DNA of 64,000 nt from Pseudomonas sp. KUIN-1 (GCF_009176725.1 NZ_AP020337.1:2294001-2358000), one strand, 5' to 3'. Counted from the first letter of the stretch, positions 17,701 through 25,720 are shown. Notes: generated by a model not told the origin, from the sequence alone. Numbers and translations: made by a program.

Positions 17701-19907
17701 TCATGCAAGCGCAGGATAGCGAAGCTGAAGGCTTGTTTCCGTCGGCAGATAATTTCGTTTATCCGATACCTGATGATCGCGGGGCAGACAGTCAGCCAGC
17801 ATACGGCACGGTGTTGATGCTCTCGCAAGAGACTCAGTCGATGATCGAGCGTGAACGCTTGCAGGTGCTGGACAGCCTGAAGTTCAGCGGTGGACGAGTA
17901 TTTGAACCGCTTGAGCGACACTGCCCGCACGACCTGTTGTTGTTTGGCAGCCTTCGTTCAACACAGGCCAGCATTACACCGCTGTTCTCGACTGTAACGG
18001 CCGGGCAGACCCAGCGCTTTGTCCTGCACAACCCGCAAGGCGAAGAAATACCGGCCACCAGCTGGAGTGCATTAAGCATTCAAAGCCACGTGGCTGCCGG
18101 AAGCGGCAGCATCTCTTCCAGCGGCGTTTACACGGCGGCGGGCCTTGAGGCTATCGGCCATGACGCGCTGCGCGTCGTGATCACTGCCGTCTATCAAGAG
18201 TCAGGCGCTGTCGTCAAGGTCTCGGCGCTGGTGAGTGTGGTATCGCGGAGCCTGGAGTTGGCGCCACGTGTAACGGTGGTGCCAGGGGGGACTGCGCTGC
18301 AACCGGTCTCGCTGGCGGCTTCGACGCATGACGGCAGCCCGGTGAGCTGGGCGCTGCTGGGGGCGGAGCTTGGCAGGTTGAGTGAGGTCGGCAAGGGCGC
18401 GCTCTTCAGTCCGGATGCCAGGTCCGGTAAAAGAGCGCTGGCCGTGCAACAGATAGAGGCGTCGGGCAATGACCTTGGCATCGCTACGGTGCTTGTCGCC
18501 AACGGGCAGCAAATGCTGCACATCGAGCCGGCTTTTGTACCCAGAGCACGACCAAAGGTAGCGGTGCAGTTACAGGATGACCGCTCACTGCTGCCCGGGC
18601 TTGAGCGACGCTGGAAGGTGGTGGGTGGGGCCGGCACTGTTGATCGGCAGGGGCTTTTCATGCCGCCCGACCAGGCGCTTGTCGCCAGTAGCGTGGTGAG
18701 CTGTGAAGTGGTGAACAACGGGGTGGTTCTGGCGTGTGGCTATAGCGTCATCGAATTGTCCGAAGTCATCGATGAAGGTACTTGGACCGAACTGTCGATG
18801 TTTACCATCACGGTCCCCGGCTCGCCATCGACTGAAAATAATACGGGTATTCTGTACCCCAATGGCTATCAGCAACTCAGGCTGCAGATCAAGACCCAGG
18901 TGATGCCGGTCGACGGTGTCGATTACGAGCTGAGCCCCGCCGAAAGGCTCACCATGCGCCTGGTAGACGATGGCACCCAGCAAGAAATCGAGACAGTAGC
19001 CCTCCATCTCGATGGCATGTCTGAAGATGATGAGCAGACGTGGCGCGTGCGTAGTCAACATAACCGCTTCGAGTTGTCCGGGGCCGGCGTTTTCGCTGCT
19101 GAGCCGGGCCTGGATGCGTCACGGCCAGTCGTGCAGGACTTCTATCTGCACAGTCGACAGGAATCGGGTTCAGTCAGCGTCTTCTACGCGAGATTTCAGG
19201 ATGCCAACGACAATTGGTGGAACTCTGTGCGGTATGAAGAAGTGAACAGCACGGTCGAAATCACCCCGCGACGCTTGCCCTCGTTCGATAACCAGAATTA
19301 CAACTTCATTCCGCAGCGTGCCGAGGGGTTAGGCGGAAATCCTCCGGCCGAGCCGCCTGCGGAAGGGGCTCAGGATGACCCTTTCGACTTCAATCTCAAC
19401 ACCATCGATTACTGGAAGCTGAGTGTCGTCAACCCCGATACCCAGCAATGGGTAGGTTTCGAGAGGCTGAAGTTTATGCCCTCCAAGCCTGGCAGTGACG
19501 TGATCAATACCTCGATCATTCTCTGGGAGAGCGAACAGGTAGAAGAAAAAATGTTCAGTTGGACGGGTTTTATCTTCGACGACCCGGAAGTTATCGGCGA
19601 TGTGAGCAAGGTGCACTTTGACGAAGCGCTGAAAGACGTGATGGGGGCCGATCACTCGTTGGACATCGACGTCAATATGGATCTATTCGAGACCGGCAAA
19701 CTGATCATCAGCCTGCACCGCCTCCGGGGTCTTAAATTCATCCCGAAAGGTCATCCTGCACGCGACAAGTTGACGGGAACATTAGCCGTCCTGTTGATCG
19801 ATAAGCAGGGCAATGCCCATAAACGGCGAATCAGTTTTCTGGCCGAGGGCCCCGGCAGGCGCAACCGTCTCATGCATACCTTCTATTCGGCAACTCGGTC
19901 CGAATGA
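14718..19907 (+). CDS. Giant protein with two P47/OrfX-like plus Ig modules
   Basis: The 1729-residue product has an AGGAGG box just before its ATG and no signal peptide. Module 1 has GWDAIIALDGDKVNELLEHI at 21-40, YLIPNDAQHSYSATAVFS near 244-261, SPLIQVCNYGQ near 580, WRLSGPGSIDAAGVYSSD near 695 and GHLILPLPL at 736-744. Module 2 has GWGAVAAVSRSDLNRHIEQQ at 785-804, YPIPDDRG near 1015 and the same Ig series to about 1347, but lacks roughly 165 residues between head and Ig part. Residues 1350-1729 are unique, with ILYPNGYQQLRLQI and an acidic Pro-rich linker near 1540-1555. Modules 1 and 2 match residues 636-1412 of the upstream protein. P47/TULIP kinship is inferred from the head motif. The gene is probably in one operon with its neighbours. 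Confidence 0.6.
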   Translation: MAGYSAESLLAWMKNTTRLRGWDAIIALDGDKVNELLEHIYQQGVAQGLSRPVPDGSITIPDTHDAHFFSGCVLGAPTLSFKDSVLGHSLLAWRLPVIAGMHTVVESAQGQHNVHRIAAYDPLNAPDLDFDLELNSQSADLVVELGLAKNLSLDFPGGSTERSKIGEFFQGWLSNPENQEQRLRLGIFNEQSNELLNVRRIDVRSQLESPDAVSVHKKGALLLFTTLEYGVTGGIPDGDSDFRYLIPNDAQHSYSATAVFSSHALHRAAFGGAVIQMLQAPDFSFIVPEDKPLQRMVAQAGTFAVPAGDYRSAEFVFESEPFSVQAFNAQHPLTIDFEYAQTTQTWEFPCTLGFRYRALDSDQWQSHNATFNISLKHEFHLIESESDDQAVEGHLYAPYLFDHEVSAAPGTLDNLSARELEQINGFVAYTVKHALLQGLSKTLDATGAERFLAGWSLPDEQVLQPVLKRLPYDLALFGRIDPAASTFSIVEQQALISTGETLQLTTRPARPGIVWSLANPLDGGTDGLGEIDAQGRYVAPAALPVRQGFQRVLIKAMDPVSGHGSTAVLTVLTSSVSVSPLIQVCNYGQRIALSARSSRAGNLKWTVVDPVPGQSGTLEDGVDAPHEKFYVAGAGGAGNTYVLDTITVSDDQHTESIQVLVLRHSPMLPITLASVNDQRAELTVVVNGHKLPVTWRLSGPGSIDAAGVYSSDSNAPERFVVVFAEIMDEYLGTMAGHLILPLPLSGSSGVLQALTGPALGTAGNTMPRSLSAIVQQAGAGTLTQGWGAVAAVSRSDLNRHIEQQYIERYRELAFLPLFTGEIVVDERQGDTVRLKQVVLGVPVLSFVADSAGSSSVLVTMNIVSGRYSGLHQPQGSATTVSGSFIISEPMGFRLAMTVDLFVGEEGHVLLDLADGAGVACNLGGVDDAINQALADFFAREFKQIALHCRVFSVLQAQLNRYHVQTPTRLRLLTRAAPRSSDARMDNAGDGALMLFMQAQDSEAEGLFPSADNFVYPIPDDRGADSQPAYGTVLMLSQETQSMIERERLQVLDSLKFSGGRVFEPLERHCPHDLLLFGSLRSTQASITPLFSTVTAGQTQRFVLHNPQGEEIPATSWSALSIQSHVAAGSGSISSSGVYTAAGLEAIGHDALRVVITAVYQESGAVVKVSALVSVVSRSLELAPRVTVVPGGTALQPVSLAASTHDGSPVSWALLGAELGRLSEVGKGALFSPDARSGKRALAVQQIEASGNDLGIATVLVANGQQMLHIEPAFVPRARPKVAVQLQDDRSLLPGLERRWKVVGGAGTVDRQGLFMPPDQALVASSVVSCEVVNNGVVLACGYSVIELSEVIDEGTWTELSMFTITVPGSPSTENNTGILYPNGYQQLRLQIKTQVMPVDGVDYELSPAERLTMRLVDDGTQQEIETVALHLDGMSEDDEQTWRVRSQHNRFELSGAGVFAAEPGLDASRPVVQDFYLHSRQESGSVSVFYARFQDANDNWWNSVRYEEVNSTVEITPRRLPSFDNQNYNFIPQRAEGLGGNPPAEPPAEGAQDDPFDFNLNTIDYWKLSVVNPDTQQWVGFERLKFMPSKPGSDVINTSIILWESEQVEEKMFSWTGFIFDDPEVIGDVSKVHFDEALKDVMGADHSLDIDVNMDLFETGKLIISLHRLRGLKFIPKGHPARDKLTGTLAVLLIDKQGNAHKRRISFLAEGPGRRNRLMHTFYSATRSE

Positions 19908-19943
19908 GGCATTGATGCAACAAACTGACAGGGAGTCATTATC

Positions 19944-20429
19944 ATGAATGCGCTAAGTAAAACCTTTGCCTGCATGGCGCTTGCAGGTTTGACAGGCTGT
20001 ACGTTCGCCCCGTTCCAAAGGGCGGAGGCTGCGCCCCCGGCACAGGCGATCCGACTCATCATGCTCGCACAAAATGACGATGGCGGAGGCAAGAACTGCA
20101 CCTTTACCGCCCAGGACGACGTGGTTTATCTCAACAGGGGCGATCATGCGTGCACGAACGATCAGATGAGTTATTTCAAGCTGGATAACGTGCGCTCCGC
20201 AGTAAAAATCCGCCTGGAGTCCAGAGATTGTGATGAAGAGGGAGGCTGGGTATTTGAACTCGAGACCTACATTGACCCCATTACAACACCCTGGATCTCC
20301 ATCGACCAGCTCAGAGGCAAACCGGTCGACACCATCATCAGTCGCGGCATTATTGTGACCCAGGCATATAGCGGTGATGAAAACATAAAAGGCAAGTTGT
20401 CCTGCGTCCGTGTCGATGTATCGGATTAG
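19944..20429 (+). CDS. Small secreted lipoprotein of the toxin-like locus
   Basis: The 161-residue product has a lipoprotein signal peptide with lipobox LTGC, so Cys19 would be lipidated. The mature protein has several further cysteines, an acidic glycine stretch (NDDGGGK), and strand-like sequences YFKLDNVRSAVKIRLESRDC and IKGKLSCVRVDVSD. The alternation hints at a small beta-sandwich or Greek-key fold, possibly crystallin-like, but I do not recognise the family. It starts 36 bases after the giant gene with GGGAG before the ATG, so it is likely cotranscribed. A role at the cell envelope, in export or self-protection, is inference from position only. Confidence 0.7.
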   Translation: MNALSKTFACMALAGLTGCTFAPFQRAEAAPPAQAIRLIMLAQNDDGGGKNCTFTAQDDVVYLNRGDHACTNDQMSYFKLDNVRSAVKIRLESRDCDEEGGWVFELETYIDPITTPWISIDQLRGKPVDTIISRGIIVTQAYSGDENIKGKLSCVRVDVSD

Positions 20430-20463
20430 TCCTCGGTAACACTGGACCTGTCAAGCCTGCTTG

Positions 20464-20487
20464 ACCGTCACCCGCAGGGGTGACGGT
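20464..20487 (+). terminator. Strong hairpin between the lipoprotein gene and the second rhs gene
   Basis: ACCGTCACCC at 20464-20473 pairs perfectly with GGGTGACGGT at 20478-20487 around a GCAG loop. A second perfect hairpin (GTCAAGC, CT, GCTTGAC) at 20451-20466 overlaps its left foot. There is no long T run, so it may be a weak terminator, an attenuator or an mRNA-processing and stability element that sets rhs expression apart from the upstream genes. Confidence 0.45.
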
Positions 20488-20521
20488 TATCCCACTCTAT
20501 AAAGTTCGAGGTTCATGGATC

Positions 20522-23500
20522 ATGACAGCATCGACTTCCGTACACTCCAACGCGTTCAACTTCCTGAGTTATGTACAGAGCGGCGTTGACCCCCGTACCG
20601 GGCAATACACGGTGGCGATCACCCTGCCCGATGTCAAGACCAACGGATTGCGTGGCCCGGGCATGCCACTGGCACTTAACTACAACCCTCTCAACCGCCA
20701 GGACAGCGGCTTTGGTCTGGGCTGGAACCTGCAGTTGTCGCAGTACGATCCGGGTAACCAGATCGTGTCGCTGAGCAGCGGCGAGACATTCAAGGTCGAT
20801 GGCACCAGCGACGACCAGATGCTGATGTCGGAAAAGAAAATCGACAGTTTTCACTTGTACAAGGAGGACGAGACCCATTTCAGGGTGATGCACAAGTCCG
20901 GTCTGGTGGAGCTGCTCGAACTGCGTGGCAGCGGGGCCAACAGGGTCGCACTGCCGGTGCGCGTATTCGCCCCGGAAGGTCACAGTGTCACGCTGGATTA
21001 CGCCTCTTTCGGCGGGTATCAGATGCTCAGCGAAGTAACGGATGACTCGGGTCAGCTTCTGCTCGGCATCAGCCGCGAAGACACGGCGGTGACGCTGCGC
21101 ATGACCACTGGCGAAGGCCCGGATGCGACATTCAAGATGGTGCTGGGCGGATCGGATCACCGTGTCAACCGTATCGAGCTGCCGACCGACAATGCTGCCT
21201 CGTGGCGTTTTGTATACAGCCTGATCCGTGAGCATCTATGCATGACGTCGGTAGAAACACCCGTTGGCGGTCGGGAAGAGATCTTTTATACCGACGGCGG
21301 CCATCAGTTTCCTGCGAGGGCGGCACGTCCCCCTCTGCCCAGAGTCACGCGCCATCGCACGACGCCGGGCTTGGGGCAGGCGCAAATGGACGTTTTTTAC
21401 AGTTACCAGGACAGCGCCGGGCGCGAGCGCAACTTCCTGGGCGCGGGGCTGGATATCGCCTGGGAAGACAATGGTCTGGACAATCTGTATCGCTATCTCG
21501 GGGCGGAGCTGTACGAATATTCGTCGACCGAGACATTGCGTGTCCAGGTCGCGGGCAAGCCTGATGCCGAGCGCAGTATCGAACGGACCTTCAACCAGTT
21601 TCACCTGCTCACTCGGGAAACCACGCGCAAGAACCTTACCGTCATGCAGGTGGACACTCGGTACTACATCGTGCCGGGACAACCCTTTTTTACTCAGCCT
21701 GCCTACTGTCAATTACCCAAGGAGGTCCAGACCACCTGGCGGCTGTCGTCAGACGGCAGTGTGCCGCGCAGTGAAATGGTCAGCAGCACCTATGACCAAC
21801 ACGGCAATCTGCTCACTCAGACCCAGGCCAACGGTATGGTCGAGGTCAGTGAGTGGTATCCGGCCGCCGGCGAGGATGGCTGCCCGCCAGACCCTGAAGG
21901 CTTCGTCCGCTGGATGAAAAGCAGCAAGATCATCCCGGCGGCGTCCGACTACGGTAACGCCCCGGTCCTGATCACCCGCTATCGCTACACGGCGTTGCCT
22001 GCTGTGGATGGCGGTCAGCTACAGCAATGGCTTGCACCGCAAAGCGAGACGTTACTGATGCAGGCCCCTGAAGATGAGTACGAGCAGCGCCTCACGACCT
22101 ATGAATATTTCGATGAGCCGAACAACGCACTTCTGCACGGTCGGCTCAAACTGCAACGGGTGATCATGGGCGAGAATGCAACCAGCACAGAGTATGCCTA
22201 CAGCACCCCTGACAGCGAGATTTATGGCAAGACTGTGCTGCAAACCGTACAGACCGTGACCGGCTTCGATGGCGCGAAGAAGGTCATTACCCTGGAGGAT
22301 TCTCTGCTCAACGGCGAACCCTTGCTCAATCGCGACGACAACAACGTGGAAATCCGTTATGTCTACGACAGCCTGCGGCGTGTACTGAGTGAAACGGTGG
22401 CGCCCAATGATGATATCTACCAGGCGACCAGAAGTTATGAGTATCAGCTCTGTGCCAAGGCCACCGATCAGGCCACGCAGACGCTCATCGACGTCAAGGG
22501 GGTCAAAACCTGCAGTCACTTTGATGGCCTCAACCGAGTCATCCATGAGGAGCGGGATGACGCAGATAAACCTGCGCGCGTCGATAAACCTCGACAGACC
22601 TACGCTGCCGTTTACGACGCATGGGGGCTCATGGTCAACGAGACCGAGTTTGACTGGCTTGGTCAGCAGGATCTGGCGCTGAAGAGCGTCTACGAATATG
22701 ACGATTGGGGCGAACAGCGCTGCGTCACCGGCCCGGATAATATCAAGACGTTCGAAGAGACCGACCCCATTGGTACGGCGCAATCGCAAGGCCCTGTTCA
22801 GCGTAGCTGGATCGAAGGCACCGATGGCAAAGGGAAAAGCGAGTTCACCGAGACCTGGATGAACCTGTTCGAACAGCCGACCCGTAGCGAGCGACAGGAT
22901 AAGGCCGGCACCTCGGTCAGTCTGAGCCAGTACCATTACGATGGCCTTGGCCGCCGTGTCGAGGAAATTGTCGGGGTGGTAAACGGCGGGCGGCGCACGA
23001 CCTATGTCTACGACGTCTTTGATCGGGTGATCGAGTCCACATTGCCAAGCCAGGCCATCGTGCGTCGCAGCTATGCAAGCCACAGCAGCGAAGACTTGCC
23101 CATCAGTATCGGCATCGAGCACAACGGCAAAAGCATTGTGTTGGGAGAGCAGTCGTTCGACGGGCTGGATCGTCTGGTCAGTTCTGTCACCGGTGGGCGT
23201 AAACGTACGCTTGTTTACGACGTCGGTCTGCTGCAACCCAGAACGGTAACCCTGCCCAGCAAGCGGAAAATCGATTACGAATACAAGCCCCAGGTAGGCG
23301 ACGAGCCGTGGCGCCGGGTGCAGTCCGAAGCTGAGCCCGAACCTGACACCACCCGCGAAGTTGATCCGCTGAAACAATCCGGGCCTGGTGCAGCGCCTGC
23401 CCGGACCGCGGAGCCGGGTGTGGCTGCCGATTACACGTACGATAAGCAGAATGCTCGTCTGATTCATTCCGAGGAGCAGGGTGAGATACTGGATCGCGAG

Positions 23501-25258
23501 TATTACAGTACCGGCTCGCTGAAAAGCGAGAAGCGCACCTCAGCAGGCAAAACCTACGACATGTTCTACAGCTACAGCCGACAGGGCCTGCTGCTGTCTT
23601 ACACCGATGTACTGGGACAGGAACAGGTCAATCGCTATGACACCTGCGGTCGTCTCGAGGAAACCCGGCTGGGTGAGGTTTATTCAACGTTTGCCTATGA
23701 CGTTGTGTTTGGTCGTCTCGCGAAAATCACCACCACCGACCAAACCGACAGCAGCCGCGAAAGAACCGTCGCGATCAGCCTTGAATATGATGATCTGGGG
23801 CGAGAAGTAAAGCGTACGTTTGACCTCGATGGTGTCGAGCAGCAGATGGTTCAGGTCTATGACGATGTGGATGACATGGTCCAGCGCACCCTTAGCGAAG
23901 GCACGGAAATACTCCGTGACGAACACTACAACTACGATACGTCCGGTCGCCTGACTCAATACCAGTGCACAGGGACTCAACGGCCGGTGGACCCTTATGG
24001 CAGGACCCTCCTCGGGCAGAACTTCATTTTCGATGGCGCTAACAACCTGACGTTCGTCACCACCCGCTTCGATGGCGGCAGCAACAATGCCAGGTATTTT
24101 TACGAGGGTGACGATCCCGTGCAGTTGAGCCGGGTAACGAACACCAACCACGCGTACTACCCGCCTGAAATCAACCTCCGCTATGACCCGGACGGCAATC
24201 TGGACATCGACGAGGCCGGGCGCACGCTCAAATACGATCCCCTCGGCCGCCTGATCGAAGTAGGCACGTCCTCAGCCGGCATTCATTACCAGTATGACCC
24301 CCAGGACCAACTGACCGGGGAGACCCGTGGCGGCGACAGGGACCTGCGCTTCTATCGCGACGGAGAGCTGGCCAATCAACTCGGCAGCCAGGGGCAGAGC
24401 ACCTTCATGCGTGGCGACGACTATCTGCTGGCCGAGCAGCAGGGTGACCGGACGCTGCTGCTTGCCACCAGCGCCAGCGATAGCGTGCTGGGCGAGGTGG
24501 CTGCCGACGGGGTCAACCGGAGGTGGTATACGGCCTACGGCCACGCCAGCGGTGAAGATCCACCGCACGGCAGACTGGGGTTCAACGGCGAACTGAGCGA
24601 GGCGGATACCGGCTGGCAAATGCTGGGCAATGGCTATCGGGCCTACAGCCCGGTGTTGATGCGCTTCAACAGTCCTGATAGCTGGAGTCCGTTTGGTGAG
24701 GGCGGGGTGAATGGGTATGCGTATGTCGAGGGGAATCCGGTGGGTAGGCGGGATCCGTCGGGGCACGTCGGGTTATTTACCCCATTAAAGCTGTTGTACC
24801 GAGCCTTAAAGAAGACTCCTACTCTGACCACAAAATCCCCAGGCGTCGAAAAAATTCCTGCGCTACTTACCACTCGTGGGAGTAAAGAGGTAACAAAGTT
24901 ATCGAAAATCAAGCCAACAGACTGGGATAGTTTGAAGGAAGTGGTTGATAGTTATCCCGAGCGCATTGCAGATGCCCGTGGGAACTTCATGCCGAAGTAT
25001 GCGGATTCTCTTGCGCGCAAACAAGTTAAGGCTCAGGAATCATTAGACTACGTGGTTAGGAATTTCGAAGAGCCTGGAATTACTGCTCATGCGCGCCATA
25101 CGATTGCAAAAGAATTATCACTTGCCAGAAAAGAGCTTAAAAAGATTTCCGCCGTAAAAGAAATAAGGAGTCCGTCTTCAGCACCTGCTCGATCAAAAGG
25201 GGACTGGCTTAATGGCCCCCCAAACAGAGATCGATTTGCATTTAATCCAGACTACTAA
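20522..25258 (+). CDS. Rhs/YD-repeat polymorphic toxin with AT-rich C-terminal tail
   Basis: The 1578-residue product is a paralogue of the leftward Rhs gene. The start is set at the ATG giving MTASTSVHSNAFNFLSYVQSG, which aligns with the N-terminus of the paralogue; GAGG lies about 11 bases upstream. YD repeats form the body, with a Pro/Glu-rich insert near residues 940-960. The core ends GNGYRAYSPVLMRFNSPDS to RRDPSGH at residue 1415, almost the same length as in the paralogue (1419). After it, 163 residues (24767-25258) are unrelated and are encoded by distinctly AT-rich DNA. They are Lys-rich and helical, with ITAHARHTIAKELSLARKEL and a terminal WLNGPPNRDRFAFNPDY. I infer an acquired toxin tip of unknown activity. 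No immunity gene follows: the next gene points the other way. Confidence 0.85.
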   Translation: MTASTSVHSNAFNFLSYVQSGVDPRTGQYTVAITLPDVKTNGLRGPGMPLALNYNPLNRQDSGFGLGWNLQLSQYDPGNQIVSLSSGETFKVDGTSDDQMLMSEKKIDSFHLYKEDETHFRVMHKSGLVELLELRGSGANRVALPVRVFAPEGHSVTLDYASFGGYQMLSEVTDDSGQLLLGISREDTAVTLRMTTGEGPDATFKMVLGGSDHRVNRIELPTDNAASWRFVYSLIREHLCMTSVETPVGGREEIFYTDGGHQFPARAARPPLPRVTRHRTTPGLGQAQMDVFYSYQDSAGRERNFLGAGLDIAWEDNGLDNLYRYLGAELYEYSSTETLRVQVAGKPDAERSIERTFNQFHLLTRETTRKNLTVMQVDTRYYIVPGQPFFTQPAYCQLPKEVQTTWRLSSDGSVPRSEMVSSTYDQHGNLLTQTQANGMVEVSEWYPAAGEDGCPPDPEGFVRWMKSSKIIPAASDYGNAPVLITRYRYTALPAVDGGQLQQWLAPQSETLLMQAPEDEYEQRLTTYEYFDEPNNALLHGRLKLQRVIMGENATSTEYAYSTPDSEIYGKTVLQTVQTVTGFDGAKKVITLEDSLLNGEPLLNRDDNNVEIRYVYDSLRRVLSETVAPNDDIYQATRSYEYQLCAKATDQATQTLIDVKGVKTCSHFDGLNRVIHEERDDADKPARVDKPRQTYAAVYDAWGLMVNETEFDWLGQQDLALKSVYEYDDWGEQRCVTGPDNIKTFEETDPIGTAQSQGPVQRSWIEGTDGKGKSEFTETWMNLFEQPTRSERQDKAGTSVSLSQYHYDGLGRRVEEIVGVVNGGRRTTYVYDVFDRVIESTLPSQAIVRRSYASHSSEDLPISIGIEHNGKSIVLGEQSFDGLDRLVSSVTGGRKRTLVYDVGLLQPRTVTLPSKRKIDYEYKPQVGDEPWRRVQSEAEPEPDTTREVDPLKQSGPGAAPARTAEPGVAADYTYDKQNARLIHSEEQGEILDREYYSTGSLKSEKRTSAGKTYDMFYSYSRQGLLLSYTDVLGQEQVNRYDTCGRLEETRLGEVYSTFAYDVVFGRLAKITTTDQTDSSRERTVAISLEYDDLGREVKRTFDLDGVEQQMVQVYDDVDDMVQRTLSEGTEILRDEHYNYDTSGRLTQYQCTGTQRPVDPYGRTLLGQNFIFDGANNLTFVTTRFDGGSNNARYFYEGDDPVQLSRVTNTNHAYYPPEINLRYDPDGNLDIDEAGRTLKYDPLGRLIEVGTSSAGIHYQYDPQDQLTGETRGGDRDLRFYRDGELANQLGSQGQSTFMRGDDYLLAEQQGDRTLLLATSASDSVLGEVAADGVNRRWYTAYGHASGEDPPHGRLGFNGELSEADTGWQMLGNGYRAYSPVLMRFNSPDSWSPFGEGGVNGYAYVEGNPVGRRDPSGHVGLFTPLKLLYRALKKTPTLTTKSPGVEKIPALLTTRGSKEVTKLSKIKPTDWDSLKEVVDSYPERIADARGNFMPKYADSLARKQVKAQESLDYVVRNFEEPGITAHARHTIAKELSLARKELKKISAVKEIRSPSSAPARSKGDWLNGPPNRDRFAFNPDY

Positions 25259-25283
25259 AATGTAAGTGTTAATCCGTAATCCA

Positions 25284-25323
25284 GGTGCACAACGCAGGGG
25301 GAGTATCTCCTGTGGGGTGCACC
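25284..25323 (+). terminator. Probable terminator after the second rhs gene
   Basis: GGTGCAC at 25284-25290 pairs with GTGCACC at 25317-25323, and an inner GGAG/CTCC pair extends the fold. The stem is followed by GCTTTTA. It lies between the convergent rhs and LuxR-type genes and could stop transcription from either side. Confidence 0.4.
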
Positions 25324-25336
25324 GCTTTTAAATACG

Positions 25337-25600
25337 TCACTCCACCAAAATAACCCCCTGCCTGATCGCCATCACCAATGCCGCCTTCAACGACGTCACC
25401 CCGAACTTGCGGCGGATATTGCTGGTATGGAAGTGCACGGTCGCTTCCGAGCACCCTTGTATCCGTGATATTTCCCAGGCGGATTTGCCGAGCGCCACCC
25501 ATTCCAGGACTTGTCGTTCCTTGGCAGTCAGCTGGACAGTGGCGGGTGTGGTCTGGGAGGGCGGCGTGGTGCCGGGCGGTTTTCCATTGTCGCGAAGCAT
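25337..25600 (-). CDS. Solo LuxR-type (GerE) helix-turn-helix regulator
   Basis: The 87-residue product is little more than a LuxR-type DNA-binding domain: LTAKERQVLEWVALGKSAWEI, then the recognition part GCSEATVHFHTSNIRRKFGV and LKAALVMAIRQGVI. There is no autoinducer or receiver domain. The ATG at 25598-25600 has AAGGA about seven bases upstream; the longer frame upstream of it has the look of non-coding sequence. The gene faces the end of the rhs gene and is divergent from kdpFABC. It may act on the lux-box-like site at 10253-10272 or on kdp; both are guesses. Being a free domain, its activity is probably set by its amount or by partners rather than by a bound signal. Confidence 0.8.
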   Translation of the reverse strand: MLRDNGKPPGTTPPSQTTPATVQLTAKERQVLEWVALGKSAWEISRIQGCSEATVHFHTSNIRRKFGVTSLKAALVMAIRQGVILVE

Positions 25601-25720
25601 GGTGAAGTCCTTTCCCTGAAGATCGCCGCACCACGATACCCCTGCATCCCCTAACGCGAACCTGACATAAATGACAGCGCCGCAGGACCGTGAAGGCCTT
25701 GCGCCGTCAAGGCTGTAGCG

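Noticed and set aside
20480..20521. Upstream ATG start for the second rhs gene
   Set aside because: It would begin inside the hairpin region and add 14 residues not found in the paralogue, whose N-terminus aligns with the ATG at 20522.
22052..23467. A 471-codon minus-strand frame inside the second rhs gene
   Set aside because: Shadow of the Rhs coding strand; no ribosome site and no domain.
5041..25258. Classical Tc toxin complex or T6SS Rhs effector locus
   Set aside because: No TcA-like or TcB (SpvB-type) gene and no PAAR, VgrG or Eag gene was seen; only Rhs-type proteins are present.
4648..25336. Integrative island with tRNA or integrase borders
   Set aside because: No tRNA, integrase, transposase or flanking direct repeat was visible within or next to the locus; transfer of the rhs tail is suggested by composition only.
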